The notes: generated by a model not told the origin, from the letters alone. A stretch of DNA of 64,000 bases from Bacteroidetes bacterium 47-18 (GCA_001897155.1 MKSF01000008.1:60287-124286); one strand, 5' to 3'; positions 15,657-25,060 are shown, counted from the stretch's first letter. Made by a program: numbers and translations.

Positions 15657-17744
15657 CTAAAGCTTTACTATTTTCCTGATGATAACATGGCCCTGCTCTG
15701 TGGTGGTCTGCAAAACATATACGCCCGAATGAAGGCTTTCGGTATTGATAGTAATGCTGTTCCTGCAGGTACCGTCCCATACACGTTTACCATCCAGGGA
15801 ATACAGCGCTACATAAGCGGTGCCCTCCGTTTCAAGGGTAATGCTGCCGTGGAACGGTATCGGGTAAATTTTTATATTATTGTCATTGCCTATCCGGTCT
15901 ACGCTTAATCCCTCTACAATAATAGTATCAGACGTAGCTTCGCAATTGCTGCTTTTTACTGACAGGCTGTAGCTGCCGTCTGCTGAGGGGATATAGGTGC
16001 TGCCGTTAGCTCCATTGATAGGATTGCCGTTCAATAGCCATTGATAGGATTCATAAGCAGATACGGCAGATAATGTGTTGCCATTCCGCTGGATAAGGGG
16101 AGCGGCAAAAGCAGATACCTGGAAGGTATGAGCCAGGGTGTCATTATCTAAATATTCATCCCAGGCGCCTACAATAAAGGCCCTGGCGTTATAGGTACCG
16201 GCAGGAACGGGGCTCCATTTCCGGTTGAATACAGCACGATGCAGTGTGCCCGGTGCAATAGCGGTGCTGACCGTATCATAGCCCACTATTACATTATTGA
16301 TCGAATATCCAATGATAATATCCCTGAGCGTATCGTTCCCGTCATTCTTTACCGCATATTCAAAAGCGATGTCAGCGCAATCAAATACCTGTTCATATTC
16401 CGGCCTGATCTTAACAACGGCTATGTCTTCCAGCGTACAATCTGTATGCGCAATAAAGGACAGCGTATCATGAGTACCCTGTTCTGACAAGTATCCTGAA
16501 TAGGTTGAGGTAGCGTATGAAACGGCTGATGGGGCAGAGGTGCTTTTAATATCCGTTACGGTAGGGCTGACACTGCTGCCGCAGGATAAATAGCCATTAT
16601 TTTTTACGGCTATTAATATAGAATTTACACCTTCTTTGCCTACGGCAAAATAGCTGCCGTCCTTACCTTCGATAACATTATACAGTAATTCATCGGCAGT
16701 GACTTTACCGGCTGTTCTTGTCCATTTTATGGATCCTTCCGAGGAGAACTTTACCAGCCAGGCATCAGTACCGCCTGAGCCGTAGCTGCCCGTTTTACCG
16801 ACAGCCAGGTATCCTCCGTCCGAAGTTGTAATAACATTGGTGAAATTGTCTTCACTATTGCCGCCCACAGAGTAAGCCCAGATGATATCCGCGTTTCTGT
16901 CCATTTTCATAATATAGGCGTTCTTGTCTGACCCCCCGGCCCGGACGTGGTTCCCTACGTGAATATAGCAGCTGTCTTCCGTGGTCTTTAAGCCTAAGAT
17001 CTCCGTATTGGTCCCGCCTGCTTTGAAGGAATAGGACCAGTTGGTATTACCGGCGGTATCTACGTTTAAGATGCGGGCAAAGCCTGATCCTCCTGCCACG
17101 GTATAGCTGTTATAATCCGCTCCGTCCGTAACTGCAAAGAAGAACTGGAAAGAAGTCTGAAAGAATTTGCTCCATACAGGAATACCGTTCAGGTCCGTTT
17201 TTTGTATCACGCCGCCGTAATTTATGGACGTAGCTGTTACTGCCGGGTTTGTCCAGCCGACATTCACATAATTGTCACTGCTTTTAGGCCTGTAGGTCGC
17301 CGCTATTCCACCCCTTACATTGCCTGAGGGATTGCCTACTTTATACCTGTTATACCATCCGATAGCAGCATTGTTATCCAGCTTGGAAACAGCTCCCAGG
17401 GTGCCTCCCTGTGCGCCGCTCGAAACATAGATAGACAGCAAAAGGCTGTCGTTATCATTGTACAGGAGATTATTGGCGTGCGCATCGTCTATGGATACAC
17501 CGCCGATATGCCATACATACCTGCTGCTGATATGATGGCCGCCGGTAGTATATTTGCTGACCACCATTGCGGTGTCGAAAGATTGCTTTTGCCCTGCAAG
17601 CACCAGCTCGCCGGTAGAAAGCTGCACAATAGAATAGTAGCTGCTGTTCGGGATCGTTTTACTGAACGTTTGAGCTACCAGGCAGGAGCTTCCGGGTAGC
17701 AGTACCGCAGCCAGTAAAATTTTTTTAGATAAATTTTGGAACAT
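15657..17744 (-). CDS. Secreted T9SS type A protein with delta-60-like repeats
   Basis: A 695-residue secreted protein. ATG 17744 is preferred to the upstream in-frame GTG (17768) because it places the signal peptide (ending SSCLVAQ) at the N-terminus. The first half has repeated blade-like units such as EDNFTNVITTSDGGYLAVGKTGSYGSGGTDAWLVKFSSEG, the pattern of delta-60 repeat beta-propellers. The middle holds an Ig-like segment (about 445-555, KNDGNDTLRDIIIGYSINNV). The C-terminal 80 residues are a sorting domain (IKIYPIPFHGSITLET..). It is a surface or extracellular protein of unknown function; the delta-60 call is by eye. Confidence 0.82.
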   Translation of the reverse strand: MFQNLSKKILLAAVLLPGSSCLVAQTFSKTIPNSSYYSIVQLSTGELVLAGQKQSFDTAMVVSKYTTGGHHISSRYVWHIGGVSIDDAHANNLLYNDNDSLLLSIYVSSGAQGGTLGAVSKLDNNAAIGWYNRYKVGNPSGNVRGGIAATYRPKSSDNYVNVGWTNPAVTATSINYGGVIQKTDLNGIPVWSKFFQTSFQFFFAVTDGADYNSYTVAGGSGFARILNVDTAGNTNWSYSFKAGGTNTEILGLKTTEDSCYIHVGNHVRAGGSDKNAYIMKMDRNADIIWAYSVGGNSEDNFTNVITTSDGGYLAVGKTGSYGSGGTDAWLVKFSSEGSIKWTRTAGKVTADELLYNVIEGKDGSYFAVGKEGVNSILIAVKNNGYLSCGSSVSPTVTDIKSTSAPSAVSYATSTYSGYLSEQGTHDTLSFIAHTDCTLEDIAVVKIRPEYEQVFDCADIAFEYAVKNDGNDTLRDIIIGYSINNVIVGYDTVSTAIAPGTLHRAVFNRKWSPVPAGTYNARAFIVGAWDEYLDNDTLAHTFQVSAFAAPLIQRNGNTLSAVSAYESYQWLLNGNPINGANGSTYIPSADGSYSLSVKSSNCEATSDTIIVEGLSVDRIGNDNNIKIYPIPFHGSITLETEGTAYVALYSLDGKRVWDGTCRNSITINTESLHSGVYVLQTTTEQGHVIIRKIVKL

Positions 17745-17903
17745 TTTTTTGAGAGCAAAATTATTCACCGGAAAATGGTTTGATTTTAGAGTTTCGGAAT
17801 TATCATTTCCATATCGGTAAAATGACCGTTACCAGACAAACGGGCTTTAAATAGTCATTGCAAGGAGCTTTGTTTTTTCATTGCGATAATACTTCGCCGA
17901 AAA

Positions 17904-17938
17904 AAAAGCGGTTGCCCGATTTTCGGGCAACCGCTTTT
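17904..17938 (-). terminator. Terminator of the DUF6029-like gene
   Basis: AAAAGCGGTTGCCCGA and CGGGCAACCGCTTTT form a long stem. Read on the minus strand it ends in a run of T, 22 bases after the stop of the gene at 17960. Confidence 0.9.
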
Positions 17939-17959
17939 GGAGGTATTTTTTATGAGGTG

Positions 17960-19654
17960 CTAAAAGCTGGAAACTACGTTCAGCCTTAAGCCGTTGAACG
18001 CGGGCTCATACCGGCATACACCCCCGGTACAGTTGATCCCTTCCACCTGCTTTACCCAGGCAATGGAGAACCTGTGCGCTCCCTGGATATAGGAGAGGAA
18101 GATATTGTAATAATGCTTCTTCTCATTGCCGCCGTTGGGCTTGATATTATACATATCCGATACGGCTATGGCATATTTTGAAGCTACGGAATACTCAAAG
18201 CTGGCGAACATCCAGCTTCCGTAATCCTGTTTGGTATCCATATACTGGAATTGCATTTTACCCGAATGCATATCGGTAAAGCTGTAGGTGATCTCCGTAT
18301 AAGGGGTCAATGCTACGAGCATCGGTACGCCCGGCTTATTCTGGTAGTAATCCTGGTTATAATGCATATAATGCACACCCAGGTCCACGATAGTCCTGGG
18401 AATGCTCCTGATATTGGCTTCAAAGAGGAATTCCCGGAACAGCTTGATATCATTGATCGTATTGATATGGGTATAGCTTATATTGAACATATATTTGTCA
18501 ACAGGCATCAGGTCCAGGTTGGCGCTTAAAGACTGCTCGCTGAGGTCCTGGGATGCAGGCATATATCTTGATATCAGCCTTTGGGGACGTATCTGTGCCA
18601 TAATAGGCTGCCAGTTGATCATACCCGCGTTGGCCTGGGTTTCGCCCGGGGAGGTCCTGAGCACAAAATTTTCCGTACGCTTGCCCATAAGGTTGACGGC
18701 TATGCCTTTCTGTGCATAGGTAAGAGTGCTGTACATAACGGTACCGTCCCTGTTCATCAGCCGCCCGTTGTAATCGTTGATGGCCTCAGCCGTTTTATAG
18801 GCGGCTTCCACATCCCAGGAAAAGCCTCCTACGGAGAGGTTGTTATAAAAGCTAAAGGCGTAGGTATTATACTTGGGTATAAACCTGTCCTCGGACGGAA
18901 AGCTGTTGATGGTGTTGACAATATTATCCATGGAGCCTTTGTCCAGCGTGCGGTTAACGGCACCGAATCCGGGCGCCAGGAAGATCTTATCCCTAATGGC
19001 GAAGCTGCCTTCTATGGCGCTGCCCTTTATCACAGGCTGGAATCTTTCAAAGACGTTCTTTTGCTGTCCTGCGAACCCCCTGACCGTGACATTGTCCAGC
19101 AGGTTGTATTTAAGATGCATACCCACCAGCGCGTTGTCGATCAGCATACCCCTGTCCTCGTAGGAACGGAAAATGATACCCGTGCCTATCTGGTCATAGA
19201 TATAGCCGGCGGTGGCCGTCAGCTTATTGAATTCCTTGCTCAGGCTGAATGCCCCGATACCGAATCCTGTCATACCTACTACCGGGTTCTTCAGGTTGGA
19301 ATTGGCAAACCCGTCTACCCTGAGGAAGGCGTTGAAGGATTTGTAGCTGTACCGCAGTGACATCCAGGATTCGCTGCCGCTGAGCAGGTTATCATACAGC
19401 GGGTTATTGGACGCGCCTATGGACGGGTCTCTCTGGAAAAAGTTTCCGTTGATCATGATATCACCGGATAAATGCCCGAGCTCTACGGGAGGAGCTGGTT
19501 CTGGTGCTGCAGGATATTCGGAAACAACCGGTGTTTCCCGGAGAATGTCAGGTGCGGCAGCCCTTGCAGTATCTGTTACGTCCTGCGCAAATCCCTGCAT
19601 GCTGCTTAGCAATAGTGCTCCGGCAGAGGCAGATTTGATAAAATTAATTTTCAT
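17960..19654 (-). CDS. DUF6029-like outer membrane beta-barrel protein
   Basis: A 564-residue protein with a signal peptide (to about GFAQ, residue 24). A Pro/Ala-rich linker (about 30-57) is followed by many alternating strands typical of an outer membrane barrel, ending in GLRLNVVSSF. The pattern GHLSGDIMINGNFFQRD near the N-terminus and GGVCRYEPAFNGLRL at the end are those I associate with the Bacteroidota family DUF6029. No function is established for that family. It is monocistronic with its own terminator, and the 215 bases upstream also contain the promoter of the divergent TlpA-like gene. Confidence 0.78.
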   Translation of the reverse strand: MKINFIKSASAGALLLSSMQGFAQDVTDTARAAAPDILRETPVVSEYPAAPEPAPPVELGHLSGDIMINGNFFQRDPSIGASNNPLYDNLLSGSESWMSLRYSYKSFNAFLRVDGFANSNLKNPVVGMTGFGIGAFSLSKEFNKLTATAGYIYDQIGTGIIFRSYEDRGMLIDNALVGMHLKYNLLDNVTVRGFAGQQKNVFERFQPVIKGSAIEGSFAIRDKIFLAPGFGAVNRTLDKGSMDNIVNTINSFPSEDRFIPKYNTYAFSFYNNLSVGGFSWDVEAAYKTAEAINDYNGRLMNRDGTVMYSTLTYAQKGIAVNLMGKRTENFVLRTSPGETQANAGMINWQPIMAQIRPQRLISRYMPASQDLSEQSLSANLDLMPVDKYMFNISYTHINTINDIKLFREFLFEANIRSIPRTIVDLGVHYMHYNQDYYQNKPGVPMLVALTPYTEITYSFTDMHSGKMQFQYMDTKQDYGSWMFASFEYSVASKYAIAVSDMYNIKPNGGNEKKHYYNIFLSYIQGAHRFSIAWVKQVEGINCTGGVCRYEPAFNGLRLNVVSSF

Positions 19655-19825
19655 AAAAATATGAAATAGGAAAAAGAGTTGTTTAAAAATTATTCAGGGA
19701 TTAAACCCGGATCATTTTCAAGGGTCTAAGAAAAGTTAATACAAAGTAAATCACTTTATTGAAATTAAAAAATTATTTCTTAACGGTAATTTTTCCGAAA
19801 AAATAAGGGATATTATTATTTTCAT

Positions 19826-19833
19826 TACTTTTG
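19826..19833 (+). promoter_or_regulatory. Promoter -7 element of the TlpA-like gene
   Basis: TACTTTTG fits TAnnTTTG exactly, 36 bases before ATG 19870. No clear TTG lies 19-21 bases upstream. Confidence 0.45.
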
Positions 19834-19869
19834 ATTCAACGAATTGTTATCTTTATTTAATTTCATCAT

Positions 19870-20370
19870 ATGAAAAAGTTATTCCTGCTATCGTTCAGCC
19901 TGCTGATCAGCACCTTTTTATTCGCCCAGACCGGGGGATCTCTGCCCAATACGCCTATCAAGGATGCGAACGGGCAGACCGTAGCCTTCAATAAGATCTT
20001 TACCCCTGGTAAAGTCACCATTGTAAGTGTCTGGAATGTACCCTGCATTCCCTGCCGCCAGGAGCTGAACGCGGTGAAGGGCAAGCTGGCCGGCTGGAAG
20101 AAGGAATCAGACATTGATTACAAGATCATCTCTATCGACGATGCCCGCGCTATGGGCAAGGCCAAAGGCATGGTGAAAAGTAACGGCTGGCCGTTCGATG
20201 ATTATTATGATCCGAACTCTGACCTGAAACGTTCTCTGAATTTCCAGGAGGTTCCTTTCACGTTCATAGTGGATAAAAGCGGCAAGATCGCTTATATGCA
20301 TACCAGCTATAAGCCGGGAAGTGAGGATATATTGTATAAGAAAGCAAAGGAACTGGCTCTTAAGAAATAA
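19870..20370 (+). CDS. Secreted TlpA-like thioredoxin-fold protein
   Basis: The 166 residues form a signal peptide (MKKLFLLSFSLLISTFLFAQ) and one thioredoxin fold. The redox motif is VPCIPCRQEL with Cys59 and Cys62; the cis-proline stretch EVPFTFIVDKSGKI follows, as in TlpA/ResA proteins. It probably acts as a thiol-disulfide oxidoreductase in the periplasm. The cysteine motif CIPC is less common than CxPC variants such as CEPC or CGPC but keeps the proline. No cytochrome maturation genes are near. A terminator follows. Confidence 0.87.
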   Translation: MKKLFLLSFSLLISTFLFAQTGGSLPNTPIKDANGQTVAFNKIFTPGKVTIVSVWNVPCIPCRQELNAVKGKLAGWKKESDIDYKIISIDDARAMGKAKGMVKSNGWPFDDYYDPNSDLKRSLNFQEVPFTFIVDKSGKIAYMHTSYKPGSEDILYKKAKELALKK

Positions 20371-20386
20371 GTTTTAAATACCCCGG

Positions 20387-20420
20387 AAGCGTAGTGCAGA
20401 TCAATGTGCTACGCTTTTTT
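20387..20420 (+). terminator. Terminator of the TlpA-like gene
   Basis: AAGCGTAG (20387-20394) pairs with CTACGCTT (20409-20416), followed by TTTT. It covers the GTG at 20394, which argues against that GTG as start of the next gene. Confidence 0.75.
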
Positions 20421-20423
20421 ATT

Positions 20424-20431
20424 TATTTTTG
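20424..20431 (+). promoter_or_regulatory. Promoter -7 element almost touching a start codon
   Basis: TATTTTTG matches TAnnTTTG exactly and ends 7 bases before ATG 20439. If transcription starts the usual 5-7 bases downstream, the mRNA would have no leader. No good -33 element is visible. Confidence 0.5.
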
Positions 20432-20438
20432 TCACAGT

Positions 20439-21053
20439 ATGCGCAGCTACCTTTTCCGATCCAACGCCTTTATGCAGCAATTCTGGTCTTCATATTACTG
20501 GAAAACCCGGGAAAAGGCCGCTGTGCACTTAACGTTTGACGATGGTCCTCATCCTGTTATAACGCCCTTTGTCCTGGACCTGCTTAAGAAGTATGATGTC
20601 AGGGCCACTTTTTTTTGTATCGGCAATAATGTAGCGCGTTACCCGGAAGTGTACCAGTCCATTATAGATGCGGGTCATACCATAGGCAATCATACCTATG
20701 ACCATAAGAACGGCTGGAAGACGCCCGACAGCCTGTATATCCGCAATGTGCTGAAGGCGGAAGCGCTGATCGGCTCAAGGCTGTTCCGTCCCCCGTACGG
20801 TCGTATCAGGAACAAGCAGGCCCGGTACCTGATCAAAAGAGGGTATAAGATCGTCATGTGGAGCCTCCTGACGGGTGATTTTGACAGGAACCTTTCTCCC
20901 GAAAGCTGCTGGAATCATACCGTAACCCGTTTGAAAGAAGGTGATATCATCGTCTTCCACGACAGTGAAAAAGCATGGGACCGGCTGGAATATGCATTGC
21001 CCCGGCTGCTGGCTTACTGCCGCCAGAAAAAATGGGATATCCGCAGCCTGTGA
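20439..21053 (+). CDS. NodB-type polysaccharide deacetylase
   Basis: A 204-residue NodB-homology protein. Motif 1 is LTFDDGPHP with the catalytic and metal aspartates at about 34-35. Motif 2 is GHTIGNHTYDH with two metal histidines, and motif 3 is RPPYGRI. The later segments WSLLTGDFD and DIIVFHDS are also typical. It removes N-acetyl groups from chitin-like or peptidoglycan sugars. No signal peptide is visible with this start, so localisation is uncertain. ATG 20439 is chosen because the longer frame from GTG 20394 runs through a terminator. Confidence 0.88.
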   Translation: MRSYLFRSNAFMQQFWSSYYWKTREKAAVHLTFDDGPHPVITPFVLDLLKKYDVRATFFCIGNNVARYPEVYQSIIDAGHTIGNHTYDHKNGWKTPDSLYIRNVLKAEALIGSRLFRPPYGRIRNKQARYLIKRGYKIVMWSLLTGDFDRNLSPESCWNHTVTRLKEGDIIVFHDSEKAWDRLEYALPRLLAYCRQKKWDIRSL

Positions 21054-21102
21054 TCCCGGCCGCTCCGACAAAGCCATACTAAGTGTACTGTAAACGACGT
21101 TC

Positions 21103-22083
21103 TTACAGCATATCCATACTATTCAGCACAAATACGCTCCAGTGATCATAATAATTCTGCACCAGGATCACCTGTTCCTGCCGCTGTTCCGTCAAATAGC
21201 CGGTGGCGAACGCCAGCCCGGCTGCGGCGACCGTAGGATAGTCGGAAGTGTAGGGCTTGTAATGCGTGATATTTCTTACATCGTGGTCGTTCAGCAGCGG
21301 CTTGTAAAATTTGCTGAAGGTCGCTGTGCCGATATCGCCGAGTATCCAGTCGCGGTCTTCTGTGGCAGGGATGCCTGCCAGGAACCGGTGAATATTGTCA
21401 GCAACGGCGTGGCTGCTGTTGGCCCTGAAAATATGATAACCTGCAATGGCGGCGATGGAATCTGCCTGGGGCTGATGCGATAGCCTGAAAAAGGCGGCGC
21501 CTTCGCTGAGATTGGCATCGCTGTCCAGGCCTTTATGCTGCCGGAGCAGGGTATTGGTGATGGTATAGGAGCTGGGTGTCAGCTCATCCACGCCGCCCAC
21601 GATATATTGGTCGGGAACGGAGGGCTCCAGCAGCTCGATATCCAGTAAGGCATGCTCAAAAGAGTGTCCCCGCTGCACAAAGGTCATATTGTGCGCGTGG
21701 CTGCGGAGCAGAAGCGCTATATGGCCGCCAATGGTATTCTGCGTGGATTGGATAAATGCCGTAGGGGTGAGCAGTTGCTCCTCCTGGCGCACTATCTGGC
21801 TGAGGAACTGCTCCGTATCGGAAAGCAGCCCGTAAGCCGTCCCTACATTGATAGCGCTTACTTCCTGCCCGGCGGCACCTGCAAGGATATTTTTTACAGC
21901 AGCTATGCTCAGGCGTATGGGCCTGGGCATACGGCGCAACTGCATAGGCGGTATCAAGTCTTTGTAATCAGGCTCCCGCGCGTAGGCCGCTCCCGCTGCA
22001 GCCTGTTCCAGGCAGCGTAGCGGTGTTCCGGGAGCAATATGGCCGCCGGCAGTATAGGCGCAGTAACTATTAATGTAGAGCAT
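21103..22083 (-). CDS. Chain-length-factor-like beta-ketoacyl synthase, catalytic Cys replaced
   Basis: A 326-residue thiolase-fold protein resembling the short ketosynthase-like subunits of aryl polyene and flexirubin clusters. Where active ketosynthases have a nucleophilic cysteine (as in DTACSSSL), it reads NMTFVQRGHSFEHALLDIELL, with Gln in the place of Cys, as in chain-length factors of type II polyketide synthases. VGGVDELTPSSY matches the GGVDE/GGAE segment. It would act as the partner of an active ketosynthase, but no ketosynthase, acyl carrier or other pathway gene is nearby. ATG 22083 (MLYINSYCAYTAGG) fits the fold better than the longer frame. Confidence 0.72.
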   Translation of the reverse strand: MLYINSYCAYTAGGHIAPGTPLRCLEQAAAGAAYAREPDYKDLIPPMQLRRMPRPIRLSIAAVKNILAGAAGQEVSAINVGTAYGLLSDTEQFLSQIVRQEEQLLTPTAFIQSTQNTIGGHIALLLRSHAHNMTFVQRGHSFEHALLDIELLEPSVPDQYIVGGVDELTPSSYTITNTLLRQHKGLDSDANLSEGAAFFRLSHQPQADSIAAIAGYHIFRANSSHAVADNIHRFLAGIPATEDRDWILGDIGTATFSKFYKPLLNDHDVRNITHYKPYTSDYPTVAAAGLAFATGYLTEQRQEQVILVQNYYDHWSVFVLNSMDML

Positions 22084-22185
22084 ATGGGGATTATACGCCT
22101 CAAAAGTAAAATTATATGCCCTAATCGTCAAAAATTAACGTATTAAAATTAAATTTGAAGCAGGACATAACCATTATACAGAAGC

Positions 22186-22707
22186 ATGGTGCATATTACC
22201 AACAACAGCTACCGGGAACCGATGGAAAGGGAAGAGCTGCAATACCTGGAAAGACATGCTGTCCGGCAAAGGAAGCTGTTCCTGAGGGTGGCGCATTACA
22301 TCTTTCTGGGGCTGGCACTGTTTATGACGGCCCTGTACACTTTTTCCAACTTTACCTATGATCCCGGTAATATAGATGAGAGAACGGAAACGCCGCTCTC
22401 CCCGGTATTTGTATTGCAGGTCGCCGCCGGGATGTTCCTGTTTTTTGCGATAGTGCTGGGACTTTTATATTACTTTACCATACTCAGCCTGTTCCGGGAA
22501 ATAAAGAGCGGCTATAAAGTGGTGGAGCAGGCCTTTATCGTGGAAAAGAAATATATGTCACAGACGCATAGCTACCACTTTTACCTGAGCAGCAGGATAA
22601 AAAAAAGCATTGAAGTGAATAAGAAAGATTATAACTTTTACGATGTCAATGATGAGATCAATATCGAGTACAGCCCGGCATCCTACCATTTTTTCGGTTA
22701 TCATTAA
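22186..22707 (+). CDS. Small membrane protein of unknown function
   Basis: This 173-residue protein has two clear transmembrane segments, at about 34-54 (VAHYIFLGLALFMTALYTF) and 74-99 (FVLQVAAGMFLFFAIVLGLLYYF). A basic, charged C-terminal domain follows that is likely cytoplasmic (VEKKYMSQTHSYHFYLSSRIKKS) and ends with strand-like segments. I do not recognise the family. It precedes ppk1 by 87 bases on the same strand and may share its transcript, which hints at no particular role. Confidence 0.7.
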   Translation: MVHITNNSYREPMEREELQYLERHAVRQRKLFLRVAHYIFLGLALFMTALYTFSNFTYDPGNIDERTETPLSPVFVLQVAAGMFLFFAIVLGLLYYFTILSLFREIKSGYKVVEQAFIVEKKYMSQTHSYHFYLSSRIKKSIEVNKKDYNFYDVNDEINIEYSPASYHFFGYH

Positions 22708-22794
22708 GATAATTCATAATTAAATAACCCGGAGCGGTAGCCCCGTTACAGGGAGTTTGCATAAATTCATCCCCCGAAACAGAATCGTATTTTT

Positions 22795-24876
22795 ATGGTA
22801 GCCAAATATGGTATTAAAGGACATCTGGTAAGAGACATTAGCTGGCTGTCTTTCAACGAAAGGGTACTGCAGGAGGCGCAGGATCCGCAGAATCATATCC
22901 ACGACCGCCTGAAATTCCTGGGTATTTTTTCCAATAACCTGGATGAGTTCTTCCGTGTACGTGTGGCCACCCTTAAGCGCATGGCGCAGTTCGGCAAGAA
23001 AGCGAATGTGCACCTGGAAGAAAATCCCAAGGAGATACTCAGCCAGATCAATACTATCGTGGAAAAGCAGCAGATAGCGTTCAGGAGGACCTATACCCAT
23101 ATCATTAAGGAGCTTGGCGGGTACAATATCTTTATCAAGAATGAAAAGCATCTCAGCAGGGAGCAGAAGCATTTTGTAAAAAAATATTTCTATGAGCAGG
23201 TATATCCCAATATTGTGCCCCTGATGATAGAATCCTTACCCCAGCTGCCCTTGCTTAAGGACAAGAATATTTACCTGGCCTGTGCGCTGCGTATTTCCAC
23301 ACACCCCGAAAAGAAGCGTTTTGCCCTGATCGAGATCCCGGCAAAAAGTATTGAACGGTTCATTATACTGCCGTCAGAACCGGGTGAGCAGGACATTATC
23401 CTGCTGGAGGATATCATCCGCTATAACCTGCCTAATATCTTTGCGCCTTTTGGTTTCGATGACTGCGCGGGCCATATTATAAAAGTTACCCGGGATGCAG
23501 AGCTGGATATTGATAATGACGTCAATATGAACATCATCACTTCCATTGAAAAAGGTCTGAAGAACCGTAAGAAGGGAAGGGCCACCAGGTTTGTCTGCGA
23601 CAGGAATATAGATACCGACCTGCTGAACTACCTGGTCAAACGGCTGGGACTGACCCATTCCGATTATATCAACAAGGGAGGACGGATACACAACTTTAAG
23701 GATTTTATGAAATTTCCCGAAAGTGTGTTCAATGATATAAAGGAGCATACAAAGCCATTTATCCATAAGGACCTGGTCCAGCCCTGCAGGATCATGGATA
23801 TCCTGGATGAGAAGGATATCCTGCTGCATTTTCCTTATCACAGCTTTGACAGTCTCATAGACCTGCTGAGGGAAGCGGCCATTGACCCGACCGTAAGAAG
23901 CATTAAGATTACCTGCTACCGCCTGGCGCAGAATTCAAAGATCATCAATACGCTTATCAATGCGGCCAAGAACGGCAAGGAGGTGATCGTTTACCTCGAG
24001 CTGAGAGCAAGGTTTGATGAAGAGGCCAACCTTTACTGGAAGACAAAGCTGGAGGAGGAAGGAGTGACCGTATTGGTAGGCGTGCCGGATATGAAGGTGC
24101 ATGCCAAGATATGCGTGATCAAAAGGGTCATAAAAGGCAAGATATCATATTACGGGTTCCTGAGCACGGGAAATTTGAATGAGAGCACTGCCAGGATATA
24201 TGTGGATACCTGTCTCCTGACCAGCAATAAAAAGATGCTGCGGGATGCCGAGTATATTTTCGAGTTCCTGGCCGGGCCGGAGCAGCACCAGAAGTCCCTG
24301 CTGAAATGTAAGACGCTGCTGCTGTCGCCTGTAAATATGAGGGAGGCCTTCCTGAAGCTCATAGAGCAGGAAATAAAGAATGCCAAAAGAAAGAAGACAG
24401 CCGAGATTATCATTAAGCTGAACAGCCTGGTAGACAGGACGCTGATCAATAAGCTCTACGAGGCGGCGCATTTCGGAGTAAAGGTGCAGCTCATTATCCG
24501 GGGCATCTGCTGCGCTGTTACCAGAAACAGTAAATTCAGGACACCTATCAGCGCTATCAGTATCGTTGACAGGTACCTGGAGCATTCCAGGGTATTTTAT
24601 TTTTACAATAACAATAACCCTAAAGTTTACGTTTCCTCTGCAGACTGGATGGTAAGGAACCTGGACCACCGCGTGGAAACGGCTTTTGAGATAGAGAATG
24701 CCGCCCTTAAACAGGAGATCACGAATCTCCTGCATATTGAGCTGAATGAAAACGTGAAAGCGCGTATACTGGATAATAAGCAGCGTAATCATTATGTTGA
24801 AACGACCGGGGAACCGTTCAGGGCCCAGGAAGAACGCTATTACTATTTAGCTGCCCGCACCAGCTCCGAACATTAA
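22795..24876 (+). CDS. ppk1: Polyphosphate kinase 1
   Basis: At 693 residues with all PPK1 domains, this makes polyphosphate from ATP and can run in reverse. The N-terminal domain opens DISWLSFNERVLQEA and contains the FLGIFSNNLDEFFRVR hallmark. The phosphorylated histidine is His436 in KVHAKICVIKR, and the second catalytic region is SADWMVRNLDHRVETAFEI. KITCYRLAQNSKI is the nucleotide-site loop. A TATTTTTA box directly abuts the ATG. Downstream lies the composite repeat 24906-25060. Confidence 0.95.
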   Translation: MVAKYGIKGHLVRDISWLSFNERVLQEAQDPQNHIHDRLKFLGIFSNNLDEFFRVRVATLKRMAQFGKKANVHLEENPKEILSQINTIVEKQQIAFRRTYTHIIKELGGYNIFIKNEKHLSREQKHFVKKYFYEQVYPNIVPLMIESLPQLPLLKDKNIYLACALRISTHPEKKRFALIEIPAKSIERFIILPSEPGEQDIILLEDIIRYNLPNIFAPFGFDDCAGHIIKVTRDAELDIDNDVNMNIITSIEKGLKNRKKGRATRFVCDRNIDTDLLNYLVKRLGLTHSDYINKGGRIHNFKDFMKFPESVFNDIKEHTKPFIHKDLVQPCRIMDILDEKDILLHFPYHSFDSLIDLLREAAIDPTVRSIKITCYRLAQNSKIINTLINAAKNGKEVIVYLELRARFDEEANLYWKTKLEEEGVTVLVGVPDMKVHAKICVIKRVIKGKISYYGFLSTGNLNESTARIYVDTCLLTSNKKMLRDAEYIFEFLAGPEQHQKSLLKCKTLLLSPVNMREAFLKLIEQEIKNAKRKKTAEIIIKLNSLVDRTLINKLYEAAHFGVKVQLIIRGICCAVTRNSKFRTPISAISIVDRYLEHSRVFYFYNNNNPKVYVSSADWMVRNLDHRVETAFEIENAALKQEITNLLHIELNENVKARILDNKQRNHYVETTGEPFRAQEERYYYLAARTSSEH

Positions 24877-24905
24877 AGAAGCTGCGTTATAAGAAAGCTG
24901 TCCTG

Positions 24906-25060
24906 TCTAAAGCCTCTTGTGTTGTTACATTGAGCCTGTCGTCATTGAGCTTGTCGTGTCACATTGAGCCTGTCGAAATGTAGCAGGCCCGGAGACCAGC
25001 AACCCTGTCCATATTCCGGCTTAGCTCCGTAGGACAGGGTTGTTTATTTTTTTAGGCTGT
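24906..25060. repeat. Composite repeat with CATTGAGCCTGTCG units and hairpin, copy 2
   Basis: Three units in a row, near 24927, 24942 and 24961 (ACATTGAGCCTGTCG, TCATTGAGCTTGTCG, ACATTGAGCCTGTCGAAATG), are followed by a hairpin CAACCCTGTCC (25000-25010) / GGACAGGGTTG (25032-25042) and TTATTTTTTTAG. Order and spacing match 15345-15520. The hairpin plus T run can act as a terminator for ppk1 on the plus strand. This occupies the gap between ppk1 and the convergent surE. Confidence 0.78.

Noticed and set aside
18581..19360. 259-codon plus-strand frame opposite the DUF6029-like gene
   Set aside because: Low-complexity translation without recognisable motifs; the minus-strand gene has a signal peptide, a barrel pattern and a terminator.
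20394..20438. GTG start for the polysaccharide deacetylase
   Set aside because: It lies in the terminator of the preceding gene and before the -7 box; ATG 20439 fits the family start.
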